DNA of 64,000 bases from Halomonas icarae (GCF_009901955.1 NZ_WUTS01000001.1:2828172-2892171), one strand, 5' to 3'; positions 1 through 9,046 are shown, numbered from the stretch's first letter. Program-made: numbers and translations. The notes: generated by a model not told the origin, from the sequence alone.

Positions 1-971
1 GCCCGCCACGCCACCTGCTGATCATCACATCGCCTACCGGTGCGGCGATTCGCGACGTACTGGCGGTGCTTGCCGCACGCTGGCCCATGGTGAACGTGAC
101 GCTGATTCCAGTGGCGGTACAGGGGCGCGAGGCGGTGCCGACAATGATCTCGGCGCTAGGATTACTCAATCGCCAAGCGAATCTCGCCCCGGACCGCGAC
201 GTCATCCTCCTCACCCGGGGCGGCGGCAGCCTTGAGGACCTGTGGGCCTTCAACGACGAGCACCTGGCCCGGGCGATCTTCCATTCGCGACTGCCGATCA
301 TGTCGGCGGTGGGCCACGAGGTGGATGCGACCCTTGCCGACTTTGCCGCCGATGCACGCGCCCCCACCCCCTCTGCGGGAGCGGCACGACTGGTGCCGGA
401 TCGCCACGATCTCGGCCACCGTCTGGCGATGCTCCAGGCTCGCCTGATGCGCGCGATCCAGTCTCGCCTCGATGGCGAGGGTCAGCGCCTGGATCACCAG
501 CGGGCGCGACTGCGTCATCCTGGCGAGAAGCTGCAGCACCGGCGCCAGGCGCTGGCACAACTGACCGGACGACTGACGCGAGCCCTTCAGGCGCGCCTGA
601 CCGAGGCCAGCCGGCACCAGGCCCAACTGCAGCGCCGCCTGACGGCACACCCGCCCGGCCGCCAACTGGCACTGGCCGAACGCCGCCTCGAGACGGCAAG
701 CCAGCGTCTGAGCATCGCGGCACCGCGGGTGCTGGCGCGTCATCGCGAGCGTCTGACAGCAGTCGCCAGGGAGCTGCATGCCGTCAGTCCCCTGGCGGTG
801 TTGGGCCGTGGCTATGCGATACTCGAGGATGAACAGGCGCGCGTGGTACGACGAGCCGACGACGCCGCCCCCGGCGACCGTCTGTCCGCCCGCCTGGGGG
901 ATGGACGCCTGACACTCGAGGTACTTCCTTATGACGCCGATATTCCGACCGGCAAGCGGTCGAACCGATAG
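1..971 (+). CDS. xseA: Exodeoxyribonuclease VII large subunit, 3' part (5' end outside window)
   Basis: This is the large subunit of exonuclease VII, which degrades single-stranded DNA to oligonucleotides together with XseB. The open frame runs in from the left edge (codon phase from base 3), so about 130 N-terminal residues, including the OB-fold, are missing compared with the usual ~450. The visible part starts in the catalytic domain (ITSPTGAAIRDV). It contains the family signatures RGGGSLEDLW and SAVGHEVD, then the charged Arg/Gln-rich helical region and the usual C-terminal GRGYAI segment. A GTG at base 66 is only an internal valine. No clear terminator follows; the peroxiredoxin gene starts 142 nt downstream. 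Confidence 0.97.
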   Translation, partial: PPRHLLIITSPTGAAIRDVLAVLAARWPMVNVTLIPVAVQGREAVPTMISALGLLNRQANLAPDRDVILLTRGGGSLEDLWAFNDEHLARAIFHSRLPIMSAVGHEVDATLADFAADARAPTPSAGAARLVPDRHDLGHRLAMLQARLMRAIQSRLDGEGQRLDHQRARLRHPGEKLQHRRQALAQLTGRLTRALQARLTEASRHQAQLQRRLTAHPPGRQLALAERRLETASQRLSIAAPRVLARHRERLTAVARELHAVSPLAVLGRGYAILEDEQARVVRRADDAAPGDRLSARLGDGRLTLEVLPYDADIPTGKRSNR

Positions 972-1067
972 CGCAGAAAGCTCACGCCCCTGCGCTATCT
1001 AAGCTTAGTCGCAAGTCGTCTTGACGTTCCGGGCCAGATGCCGTTTCGTCGACTGTTCTTGCGACAC

Positions 1068-1084
1068 TCCCGCCATGGGCGGGA
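1068..1084. promoter_or_regulatory. Short perfect hairpin in the leader of the peroxiredoxin gene
   Basis: TCCCGCC and GGCGGGA form a 7-bp perfect inverted repeat around a 3-base loop, 29 nt upstream of the peroxiredoxin start codon. It could be an operator or an mRNA leader hairpin. There is no T-run, so a terminator for xseA is less likely. Function is unknown. Confidence 0.3.
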
Positions 1085-1113
1085 CTTCATCAGCATGTAT
1101 AAAGGAGTCACAC

Positions 1114-1770
1114 ATGTCTCTGCGCATCAATGACCTCGTACCGGACTTCGAGGCCGACACCAGCCAGGGTGCCATTCGCTTCCACGAGTGGCTGGACGGC
1201 AAATGGGCCATCCTGTTCTCCCACCCCAAGGACTTTACCCCGGTCTGCACCACCGAGTTCGGCGCCGTGGCCAAGCTCAGAGATGAGTGGGAAAAGCGCG
1301 ATACCAAGGTCATCGGCATCTCGGTGGATGGCGTGGAGGAGCACAAGGGCTGGATCAAGGACATCGAGAGCTTTGCCAGCAGCGATGTCGGCTTCCCGAT
1401 CATCGCCGACGAGGACCTCAAGGTCGCCAAACTGTTCGACATGCTGCCCGCCGAGGCTTACCTGCCCGATGGCCGGACTCCCGCCGACAGCGCCACGGTC
1501 CGCTCGGTGTTCATCATCGGTCCGGACAAGCAGCTCAAGCTCTCCATGACCTACCCGATGAACGTCGGTCGCAACTTCGCCGAGGTACTGCGTGCCCTGG
1601 ATGCCCTGCAGACAGCCAACGGCAAGGGCGTCGCCACCCCGGCGGACTGGACCGTGGGCGAAGACGTGATCATTCCCCCGACGGTCTCCGACGAGGATGC
1701 CAAGGCCAAGTTCGGCGAGTTCGAGACCGTCTTCCCCTACCTGCGTCGCACCAAGCTTCCCCAGCAGTAA
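1114..1770 (+). CDS. lsfA: 1-Cys peroxiredoxin (Prx6/LsfA type)
   Basis: A cytosolic thiol peroxidase of 218 residues that reduces hydrogen peroxide and organic hydroperoxides. The peroxidatic cysteine is Cys45 in the PVCTTE motif, and it is the only cysteine in the protein, which identifies the 1-Cys Prx6 subgroup. The long C-terminal region (about residues 150-218) is typical of that group. The start was chosen at the ATG preceded by AAAGGAG (1101-1107); the open frame extends upstream but without a ribosome site. The N-terminus resembles Pseudomonas LsfA. The gene is monocistronic, between xseA and the convergent glrR. Resolving thiols must come from elsewhere, such as glutathione or another reductant. 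Confidence 0.93.
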   Translation: MSLRINDLVPDFEADTSQGAIRFHEWLDGKWAILFSHPKDFTPVCTTEFGAVAKLRDEWEKRDTKVIGISVDGVEEHKGWIKDIESFASSDVGFPIIADEDLKVAKLFDMLPAEAYLPDGRTPADSATVRSVFIIGPDKQLKLSMTYPMNVGRNFAEVLRALDALQTANGKGVATPADWTVGEDVIIPPTVSDEDAKAKFGEFETVFPYLRRTKLPQQ

Positions 1771-1794
1771 GCGGAGCACGATGCGATCCCCTGG

Positions 1795-1814
1795 CCCCCG
1801 CCACATGGCGGGGG
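1795..1814. terminator. Hairpin between convergent lsfA and glrR
   Basis: CCCCCGCC and GGCGGGGG form an 8-bp GC stem around ACAT in the 63-nt gap between two convergent genes. No proper T-run follows on either strand, so it is a weak or Rho-assisted bidirectional terminator candidate. Confidence 0.5.
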
Positions 1815-1833
1815 ACAGTCGTTTCGTGAGCCC

Positions 1834-3249
<1,416 letters not shown>

Positions 3250-3262
3250 ATCGAGGCCTCCA

Positions 3263-3832
3263 TCACTCTTCGTTCTGCTGTCGCAGGTTGATACTTCGTT
3301 CGATGGCGGTCAGCGCCTCGAGCTTCTCCGTCAGGGCGGCCTTCTCCCCCTCCAGGGCGGTGATCCGGGCCTCGCTATCCAGCTGGGAGGAGTGCGCGGC
3401 ATTCAGTCGCCCAAGCATGGCGCGGCGACGCTCCAGCTCGTTGAGCCAGTAGCGTAGCAGCGGCTGCAGGGTCACAGGCGCGGCACCCAGGTCGGCCTTG
3501 TAAAGCTCCGAGGCAAGCACCCACTGCCGGTGGTTCCCCCATGAGAGCGCCACGGCGCGGGCCAGGCGTTGCTCCGCCTCCTCACCTTCCAGGCGCTTGA
3601 GCATGGCATCACGCCAGGTGCGATCACCGCGCTGCGACGCCAGCCCGAAGTCGACCCACTCCCTCAGCAGGCACGCCTCGTTGGTGAAGCTCGGCAGTTC
3701 GGAGCGGCAGTGGGCGGCAGACTCCACGACACTGGTCGGCTCGGCGGAGTGCTCCATCAGCCCCTGCGACAGACTCTCGCAACCGACCAACCAGGTGGCC
3801 AGTAGACAGGTCAACAGGGGACGCAGCGTCAT
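3263..3832 (-). CDS. qseG: QseG/YfhG-like lipoprotein of the GlrK/GlrR system
   Basis: A 189-residue predicted lipoprotein between glrK and glrR. The signal peptide ends in the lipobox LVGC (cysteine near residue 17). A C-terminal coiled coil (about 150-185, rich in Glu/Leu/Ala) follows a helical middle region. In enterobacteria QseG is an outer-membrane lipoprotein that activates the kinase GlrK through its periplasmic domain; sequence conservation is low, so the name rests mainly on locus and lipobox. The start was set at the ATG with AAGGAG upstream; a longer frame exists to 3889 but overlaps glrK. The gene begins 4 nt after the glrK stop, indicating co-translation. Confidence 0.8.
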   Translation of the reverse strand: MTLRPLLTCLLATWLVGCESLSQGLMEHSAEPTSVVESAAHCRSELPSFTNEACLLREWVDFGLASQRGDRTWRDAMLKRLEGEEAEQRLARAVALSWGNHRQWVLASELYKADLGAAPVTLQPLLRYWLNELERRRAMLGRLNAAHSSQLDSEARITALEGEKAALTEKLEALTAIERSINLRQQNEE

Positions 3833-3836
3833 CACA

Positions 3837-5381
3837 TCAGCTCCTTGCTTGTGGGTCTGCCAATTCGGCAGGCGTGTCAGTAGGATCACCCCTCGAGGGG
3901 GCAGTGTGCGGCAGCGTCAAGCGGAAGCAGACTGCCAGGCGTGGATCTGTCACCAGCGCCAACTCGCCCTGCTGCAGGCGGGCGCAATCCGCCGCTACCG
4001 AGAGTCCGATGCCGGAGCCCTTGAGCGGCCCCTTGCGACGCGTGCCGCCCTGATAGAAGGCCTCAAACAACCGCGGGCGATCCGCCTCGGCGATGGGTTC
4101 GCCGCTATTGGCCACTTCCAACTCAAGACGACCTCGACGCTGTCGAGCCCGGATCTCCAGCACACCTCCGTCCTCACCATAGGCGATGGCGTTGGAGACC
4201 AGATTATCGAGGATATGCTCAGTCGCGGCACGATCCAGTGGCCACACCACCGGGCCATTGAAGCCCTCGACCCGCATCCCCTTGTTGGCCAGCGCTAGAC
4301 GGTGCTTGGCCAGCACTTCGTGCAGCAGGGTGGCAACGTCGAGCCGCTCAATCTTCACTCGGCGGTTCTGCTGCAGCAGATTGTAGTCGAGCAGCTGCTC
4401 GATCAGCCGCTGCAGCTCGCGGCCGCTGCCATCGATCAGCTCGAGAATCTCCTGCTGCTGTGGGGTCAGCTTCCCGGCCACTCCGTCGCCCAGCAGCGCA
4501 GACCCTTCACGCACGCTGGCCAGCGGGGTCTTGAGTTCATGAGACATATGGCGCAGGAAGCGCTGCTTTTCTGCCTCAAGCTCATCGAGACGCGAGGCGA
4601 GCCAGTCGAGGCGTTCATCCAGCTGAATCAACTCGGCGGGGCCCTGTACCGGGCGGGGTGGCGCATCACGGGAACCACTGCCGATCCCCAGGATACGGCG
4701 TTCCAGCTGGCGCACCGGACGAATGATTAGCCATGAGAACAGCAGCATCAGCACCAGGCTGGCCGACACCAGAGCACCGGTCTGCCACCACAGCTGTCTC
4801 TGTACCCCTCGCGCCCCTTCACGAATCGCATCAATGCGCGTATCGATGCGCTGATTGGTGGCCTGGCGCAGCGCTTCGGTATGCTCAGCGAGTGCCGGGA
4901 AAGCCTCGAGCCGATCCTTGAACGCGGCCAGCTCCAGGCCGGGCAGATCGCTCAAGCGCTCGAGAAGCGCCTCCAGCTCCACCATGACAGGAGCTTCCGG
5001 CAGCAGCTCCTGCTGCCGACCCAGCAGTTGACGATACTCCTCGAGCCGGGCGGCATAGATCTCCAGCAGGCTCTCCTGTTCCAGAACGGCATACTGCCGA
5101 GCACTACGCTCCATCTCCAGGGCCAATACCCCCAGGGTCCGGGCGCGCCGCGTCTCCTCCACCGCCTGGCGTGCGCTGATGTCGGCCAAACGGGTGAGCT
5201 CGGAGAGGGCCTGACCCGCCTGGAACATCAGCACGCCCAACGGCAGCATCACCACCACGAAGGCGATCAGCACGAGTTGCAGCAGGGAGCGGGGGCGCCA
5301 GCGACGGGCGACTCGGGTGGCCATGTCCAGCGTTCTTTGCAGATAACCAAGGGGCGGGGTGGCGGATGGGGTTGCCATCAT
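3837..5381 (-). CDS. glrK: Sensor histidine kinase GlrK (QseE)
   Basis: Membrane histidine kinase that phosphorylates GlrR, 514 residues. There are two membrane segments (about 33-56 and 200-220) around a helical periplasmic domain, a HAMP-like linker, and a dimerisation/phosphotransfer domain with phospho-acceptor His281 in HMSHELKTP. The ATPase domain has the N box (NLVSNAIAYGEDGG) and G box (GSGIGLSVA). The start has two tandem ATG codons with a weak AAGG site. A strong minus-strand intrinsic terminator sits 86 nt upstream, so glrK probably has its own weak promoter or depends on read-through from the upstream RNA transcript. Confidence 0.95.
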   Translation of the reverse strand: MMATPSATPPLGYLQRTLDMATRVARRWRPRSLLQLVLIAFVVVMLPLGVLMFQAGQALSELTRLADISARQAVEETRRARTLGVLALEMERSARQYAVLEQESLLEIYAARLEEYRQLLGRQQELLPEAPVMVELEALLERLSDLPGLELAAFKDRLEAFPALAEHTEALRQATNQRIDTRIDAIREGARGVQRQLWWQTGALVSASLVLMLLFSWLIIRPVRQLERRILGIGSGSRDAPPRPVQGPAELIQLDERLDWLASRLDELEAEKQRFLRHMSHELKTPLASVREGSALLGDGVAGKLTPQQQEILELIDGSGRELQRLIEQLLDYNLLQQNRRVKIERLDVATLLHEVLAKHRLALANKGMRVEGFNGPVVWPLDRAATEHILDNLVSNAIAYGEDGGVLEIRARQRRGRLELEVANSGEPIAEADRPRLFEAFYQGGTRRKGPLKGSGIGLSVAADCARLQQGELALVTDPRLAVCFRLTLPHTAPSRGDPTDTPAELADPQARS

Positions 5382-5436
5382 GTCGAACCTTCAGGATACC
5401 AGAGTTTGCCTGGGCGCCGTGCCCTCTAGATCGCGG

Positions 5437-5474
5437 CATGCGAGCGGTAAAAAACATGCGAGTGGTAAAAAAAA
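5437..5474. repeat. 18-bp tandem duplication next to the ncRNA terminator
   Basis: Two nearly identical copies of CATGCGAGYGGTAAAAAA lie head to tail (5437-5454 and 5455-5474); the second has two more A. On the minus strand this gives two successive U-tracts, the first being that of the terminator at 5467-5491. The duplication is visible directly; an effect on glrK expression is speculative. Confidence 0.75.
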
Positions 5475-5491
5475 GGCCGGCAGAGCCGGCC
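5467..5491 (-). terminator. Intrinsic terminator of the argA-glrK intergenic RNA
   Basis: On the minus strand a 7-bp GC stem (GGCCGGC/GCCGGCC, 3-base loop) is followed by eight T. It ends a transcript that begins upstream of glrK rather than reading into it, which is the main evidence for a separate RNA gene here. Confidence 0.85.
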
Positions 5492-5947
5492 CAAGTACGC
5501 AGGGAACTGAAGGGTCTGGAAGGATCACCGGTGGCGGCCTGGTCCAGCCAACGCCCACCCTTCCAAACGGGCCGGGGAAGGCCCTCGAAGCCATGGGCGA
5601 GCCATCTGCCACCAGGGGCTGGCCCTCCTCATGCGGATGGCAAGCCATCGAGGGCCGACCATCCCGCTTCGTTTCTGGCGGTGTCGCCCGGCTTGGTCGT
5701 AACCAATGTGGCCGCGGCGCCACTGCGCGATTCTATCCCCCGCAAGGGGGAGAGGCATCCATGCCGGGGCATCCTTGCCCTTGGGTACACATCCCTGACC
5801 ATGTCGGTACCCGTCTCATCGCAACCTAAGTCACACATCGCTAGGAGCAGACGTTGATCGCTTTGGAGGCGAGGCACAGGGCAGTGTCGTTCCGCCCCCG
5901 CCGCGATCGAAATGGCTCGAGCCGTAATGAACCACTCCCGTCGCTCA
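5467..5947 (-). ncRNA. Candidate sigma-54/GlrR-controlled small RNA at the glmY position, with CsrA-type motifs
   Basis: About 480 nt of structured, GC-rich sequence with no convincing reading frame on the minus strand. It is bounded by a sigma-54 promoter (predicted start near 5947) and a strong intrinsic terminator. Three consecutive hairpins expose GGA in their loops: 5783-5812 (loop with CAGGGATGT, close to the CsrA consensus ACARGGATGT), 5767-5780 (stem GGGCA/TGCCC, loop AGGA) and 5754-5765 (stem GGCA/TGCC, loop TGGA). Further GGA sites occur at about 5735, 5662, 5627, 5567 and 5541. Total GGA number is near chance for this GC content, but four GGATG (about 0.5 expected by my estimate) and the loop placement suggest CsrA binding. 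Enterobacteria carry glmY at this position. It could instead be a GlmY-like or unrelated regulatory RNA; its 5' end is uncertain. Confidence 0.6.
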
Positions 5948-5957
5948 CTTCACATAT

Positions 5958-5974
5958 TGCGAACTTCGTGCCAA
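5958..5974 (-). promoter_or_regulatory. Sigma-54 (-24/-12) promoter
   Basis: The minus strand reads TTGGCACGAAGTTCGCA. TGGCACG matches the -24 consensus exactly and TCGC differs by one base from TTGC at -12, with the required GG-N10-GC spacing. It points at the ncRNA, with the start expected near 5947. GlrR, encoded next door, is a sigma-54 activator. Confidence 0.75.
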
Positions 5975-5993
5975 AATTAAATAAATAGCTAAA

Positions 5994-6006
5994 ATTCAAT
6001 TACTTA
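5994..6006. promoter_or_regulatory. IHF-like site
   Basis: ATTCAA-TTAC-TTA matches the IHF consensus WATCAA-N4-TTR with one mismatch, in an AT-rich stretch between the sigma-54 promoter and the GlrR boxes. That is where DNA bending would bring the activator to the promoter. Confidence 0.45.
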
Positions 6007-6070
6007 CATACGCGCCTTTACTCAGGATGTGTTACAACCCGGGCGGCGGGGAGGCTTGCGACCGGGATTA

Positions 6071-6088
6071 TGTCGCAAGAAAAAGACA
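6071..6088. promoter_or_regulatory. GlrR box 1 (perfect match)
   Basis: TGTC-N10-GACA, an exact match to the operator known for enterobacterial GlrR at glmY. Its centre lies about 130 bp upstream of the predicted sigma-54 transcription start. It also overlaps a 7-bp inverted repeat TTGCGAC/GTCGCAA. Confidence 0.75.
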
Positions 6089-6135
6089 CAAGCGGAGAGG
6101 ATCTCTAAACAGTCATACTTATCAATAGCTTAGAG

Positions 6136-6153
6136 AGTCGCCAAACCGCGACG
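6136..6153. promoter_or_regulatory. GlrR box 2 (core match)
   Basis: AGTC-N10-GACG keeps the core GTC-N10-GAC of the GlrR operator with both outer bases changed. It lies 65 bp upstream of box 1. Confidence 0.5.
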
Positions 6154-6166
6154 ACCGCACAGGAGG

Positions 6167-6184
6167 TGACACCTCACGGCGACA
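6167..6184. promoter_or_regulatory. GlrR box 3 (one mismatch)
   Basis: TGAC-N10-GACA, one mismatch to TGTC-N10-GACA, 31 bp (about three helical turns) upstream of box 2. With boxes 1 and 2 it gives a three-site array, as described for E. coli glmY. Confidence 0.55.
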
Positions 6185-6248
6185 GGACATGGCTTGCCAC
6201 ATCGTTGCAAATGGCAGGCGAGATCGTTGCGATAACACGCCGGCATGC

Positions 6249-7562
6249 TCAGCCGAGTGACTTGATCAGCACCTTGGACTTGCGGGCATGGTTATAGGTG
6301 TCCCGGCGCAACGGAGGCAGCGCCTCGAGGTCGGCCAGGCGAAAGCCGTGCTCGAAGAACCAGTGAGTGGTGTGGGTGCTGAGGGCAAACAATGCAGACA
6401 GCCCCTGCCGCCGGGCACATCGCTCGAGCTCAGCGAGCAGTAGCTCGCCGCGAGCACCGCCACGATAGTCATCGTGAACCGCCACGCAGGCCAGCTCGCC
6501 CATCTCGGCATCATCGAACCGATGCAGGGCGGCACAGCCGATGATCATGCCGTCGCGCTCGATCACCAGATAATCGTCGATCTCGTGCTCCAGCCGTTCA
6601 CGGGAGCGAGGCACCAGCATGCCGCGCTGCTCCAGCGGTTCGAGCAGCTCCAGCAGGCCACCGATATCCGCCAGCTCCGCCGAGCGCAGCTGCTCGTAAC
6701 GATGCCGGGTGATCATGGTGCCGACCCCGTCGCGGGTGAAGAGCTCGCCAAGCAGGGCATCATGGTCATGCCACGAGAGCAGGTGCGTACGCGCCACCCC
6801 GTGACGGGCGGCCTGGCAGGCGGCCTCCAGATGACGTGCAAGCTCGCTGCCGGGGGGAGCCTGATTCAGCAGCGGCCCGGCCTCGGCGGGCGTCAGCTGA
6901 CGCTGCAGCTGACCACTGGCATCGCAGAGGCCACTGGCCTCGCCGAGCAGGATCAACTTGTCGGCCGACAGCGCCATGGCAGCATGCTGGGCCACATCCG
7001 AGGCGTCGAGGTCGAAGACCTCTCCGGTGCTGGAGAAGCCCAGTGGAGGCAGCACCACCAGCGCTCCCTGCTCCAGCAACCCCTCGATGGCCTGGGTACG
7101 CACCCGACGCACCTCTCCGCTATGATCGAAGTCGACTCCCTCCCGCACCCCAAGCGGCTTGGCCATCACCAGGTTGCCGGAGATCGCGGAGAGCTCCACG
7201 CCATGCATCGGCGTATTGGGCAGGCCCAGCGAGAAGCGCGCCTCCAGCCATAGCAGCTGCTCGGCGGCCACACGCTCGATGCAGGCCATCACCTCACCCT
7301 CGGCAACACAGCGTCCCTGATGCTGGCCCGGCGTGATCCCTGCCGCATCCAGAGCCTGGCGTACCTGAGGACGAATGCCGAACACCACCACCAGCCGTAC
7401 CCCCAGGGTATGCAGTAGCGCCAGATCCTGGATCAACTGCTCACCACGCCCCCGCGCCATCGCCTCGCCTTCGATCAGAATGACGAAGGTTCGTCCGCGA
7501 TGAGCATTGATATAGGGCGAGGAGTTGCGAAACCAGTCGACGAAGGGGAAGCGTTTATCCAA
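6249..7562 (-). CDS. argA: N-acetylglutamate synthase (amino-acid N-acetyltransferase)
   Basis: First enzyme of arginine synthesis: acetyl-CoA plus glutamate to N-acetylglutamate, usually feedback-inhibited by arginine. The 437 residues carry an N-terminal amino-acid-kinase-like regulatory domain (starting WFRNSSPYINAHRGRTFVI) and a C-terminal GNAT acetyltransferase domain (from about 290, with CVAVHDDYRGGARGE). The length fits E. coli ArgA (443). The open frame continues upstream into pit, but family alignment starts here; the best initiator is TTG with GGAG 8 nt upstream, giving MDKRFPFVDW. It is separated from pit by a terminator, so it has its own promoter. The sigma-54/GlrR control region begins shortly after its stop. 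Confidence 0.93.
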   Translation of the reverse strand: MDKRFPFVDWFRNSSPYINAHRGRTFVILIEGEAMARGRGEQLIQDLALLHTLGVRLVVVFGIRPQVRQALDAAGITPGQHQGRCVAEGEVMACIERVAAEQLLWLEARFSLGLPNTPMHGVELSAISGNLVMAKPLGVREGVDFDHSGEVRRVRTQAIEGLLEQGALVVLPPLGFSSTGEVFDLDASDVAQHAAMALSADKLILLGEASGLCDASGQLQRQLTPAEAGPLLNQAPPGSELARHLEAACQAARHGVARTHLLSWHDHDALLGELFTRDGVGTMITRHRYEQLRSAELADIGGLLELLEPLEQRGMLVPRSRERLEHEIDDYLVIERDGMIIGCAALHRFDDAEMGELACVAVHDDYRGGARGELLLAELERCARRQGLSALFALSTHTTHWFFEHGFRLADLEALPPLRRDTYNHARKSKVLIKSLG

Positions 7563-7625
7563 GAGCCGCTCTCCGGCTGCGGGTGATCGAAAGGAGGGTC
7601 CACGACTATAGCAGAGCAACGGAAA

Positions 7626-7653
7626 CGGCGGCACCACTAACGTGGTGCCGCCG
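7626..7653 (-). terminator. Terminator downstream of pit
   Basis: A 12-bp perfect stem (CGGCGGCACCAC/GTGGTGCCGCCG) with a 4-base loop, followed on the minus strand by TTTCC. It sits between the pit stop and the argA start. The symmetry may also stop leftward-running antisense transcription. Confidence 0.75.
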
Positions 7654-7711
7654 CTCGGGGCTCCGTGCAGAGGATGGCCTGGGGCTCGTGGCCCCCGCCC
7701 CCCCATATGAG

Positions 7712-8977
7712 CTAGCCGAACATGCCCTTGAACATGAAGAAGAACAGGATGGCCAGCCCCGCACCGGCAGGCAGGGTGATCAGCCACGACATCGCGATGG
7801 TACCGATCACGCGCAGGTTGAGGGCCGCCATGCCGCGGGCCAGGCCAACACCCAGCACGGCCCCCACCAGGGTGTGGGTCGTGGAGATCGGTAGGCCGGT
7901 ACCCGACGCCAGCACCACGGTGACAGCGGCGGCCAGGGTAGCCGCGAAGCCACGGCTGGGCGTGAGCTCGGTGATGCCGGTACCGACGGTGGCAATCACC
8001 TTATGCCCATAGGTGACCAGGCCGACAACGATACCGCCGCCGCCCAGCACCAGCACCCACCAGGGCACCAGGGCGGCCCCCTCGATCTCGCCGCCGCTAT
8101 TTACCACGCCGATTACCGCCGCCAGGGGACCCACCGCGTTGGCCACATCATTCGAGCCATGGGCGAAGGCCATGGCACAGGCGGTGAAGATCATCAGCAC
8201 TCCGAACACCCGCTCGACTCCGCTGAAGCCAAAATGATCGGTCTTGCGACTACTGGCCTGCACCCGCCGCTCCATAAGAACGCCCATTACGGCAAACAGC
8301 AGGCCGGCGAGTATCGCCAACAGCAGGCTGGTGCCGAAGTTAAGATCCAGACCAACATGCTTGAGCCCCTTGGTCAGAGTCACCATGGTGACCGAAAAGC
8401 CCACCAGGAAGACGTACATCGGTACGTAACGCTTGGCGGCGGCGAAGGGGTCGCGGGCCTCGAAGATCAGATGCTGTACCGATTTAAACAGGGTAAAGGC
8501 GATGGTGCCGGCGAGCAGCGGCGAGACGATCCAGCTGGCAGCGATCTTGCCGACACTGCCCCAGTCCACCGCCGCGGCTCCCAGGCCAGCCACGGAGAAG
8601 CCGACGATGGCACCGACGATGGAGTGAGTGGTGGAGACCGGCCAGCCCTTCAGGGAGGCGATCAATAGCCAGGTAGCGGCCGCCAGCAGCGCTGCCAGCA
8701 TGCCATAGACCAGCAGCTGCGGGTCACTCTGGAGAAGCTCGGGGTCAATGATCCCTTTGCGAATCGTATTGGTCACTTCGCCGCCGGCTAACCAGGCGCC
8801 GAGAAACTCGAAGATGACGGCGATCAGGATCGCCTGCTTGATGGTGATGGCGCGAGAGCCCACCGAGGTGCCCATGGCGTTGGCGACATCGTTGGCCCCC
8901 ACCCCCCAGGCCATAAAAAAGCCAAATAGGCAGGCCAGGATGATGAAGATCTCGCCGTGCTGCGCAATGATCGACAT
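7712..8977 (-). CDS. pit: Inorganic phosphate transporter, Pit family
   Basis: Inner-membrane low-affinity phosphate (metal-phosphate):proton or sodium symporter of 421 residues. It has the duplicated Pit signature, GANDVANA near residue 28 and GSNDVANA in the second half, each in a hydrophobic repeat, and about ten membrane segments. The start has a purine-rich GAGGGGA site about 9 nt upstream. It lies 74 nt downstream of a DUF47 gene on the same strand, a common pairing in which the DUF47 protein acts as partner or regulator of the transporter. Confidence 0.95.
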   Translation of the reverse strand: MSIIAQHGEIFIILACLFGFFMAWGVGANDVANAMGTSVGSRAITIKQAILIAVIFEFLGAWLAGGEVTNTIRKGIIDPELLQSDPQLLVYGMLAALLAAATWLLIASLKGWPVSTTHSIVGAIVGFSVAGLGAAAVDWGSVGKIAASWIVSPLLAGTIAFTLFKSVQHLIFEARDPFAAAKRYVPMYVFLVGFSVTMVTLTKGLKHVGLDLNFGTSLLLAILAGLLFAVMGVLMERRVQASSRKTDHFGFSGVERVFGVLMIFTACAMAFAHGSNDVANAVGPLAAVIGVVNSGGEIEGAALVPWWVLVLGGGGIVVGLVTYGHKVIATVGTGITELTPSRGFAATLAAAVTVVLASGTGLPISTTHTLVGAVLGVGLARGMAALNLRVIGTIAMSWLITLPAGAGLAILFFFMFKGMFG

Positions 8978-9021
8978 GAGGATACGTCCCCTCGTTACGG
9001 TCGTTTGATAGCATGTTCACA

Positions 9022-9046
9022 ACGGCCCTGGCAGTGCCAGGGCCGT
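9022..9046. terminator. 12-bp hairpin between the DUF47 gene and pit
   Basis: ACGGCCCTGGCA and TGCCAGGGCCGT are perfect complements around one base. The structure lies just past the DUF47 stop and before the pit start. With only TTGTG following on the minus strand it may attenuate or stabilise the mRNA rather than fully terminate it. Confidence 0.5.

Noticed and set aside
162-779. Long open frames antisense to xseA and to most other genes here
   Set aside because: In GC-rich DNA such shadow frames arise from codon bias; they lack ribosome sites and recognisable domains.
5467-5947. RNase P RNA, tmRNA or 6S RNA as identity of the argA-glrK intergenic RNA
   Set aside because: None of the signature elements were found (no GAGGAAAGTC P4 motif, no tag frame with 3' CCA, no 6S-like long open-bubble helix).
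6000-6012. A GacA-type half-site (TGTAAG, minus strand) upstream of the glrK-side RNA
   Set aside because: The second half (CTTACA) is missing; the sigma-54/GlrR signals explain the region better.
5955-6250. A small protein gene between argA and the RNA locus
   Set aside because: No frame with ribosome site and plausible composition; the stretch is AT-rich and filled by regulatory sites.
6249-7787. A 512-residue ArgA with an N-terminal extension
   Set aside because: The extra 75 residues overlap the pit 3' end and terminator, are low-complexity Gly/Pro/Arg, and have no counterpart in the family.
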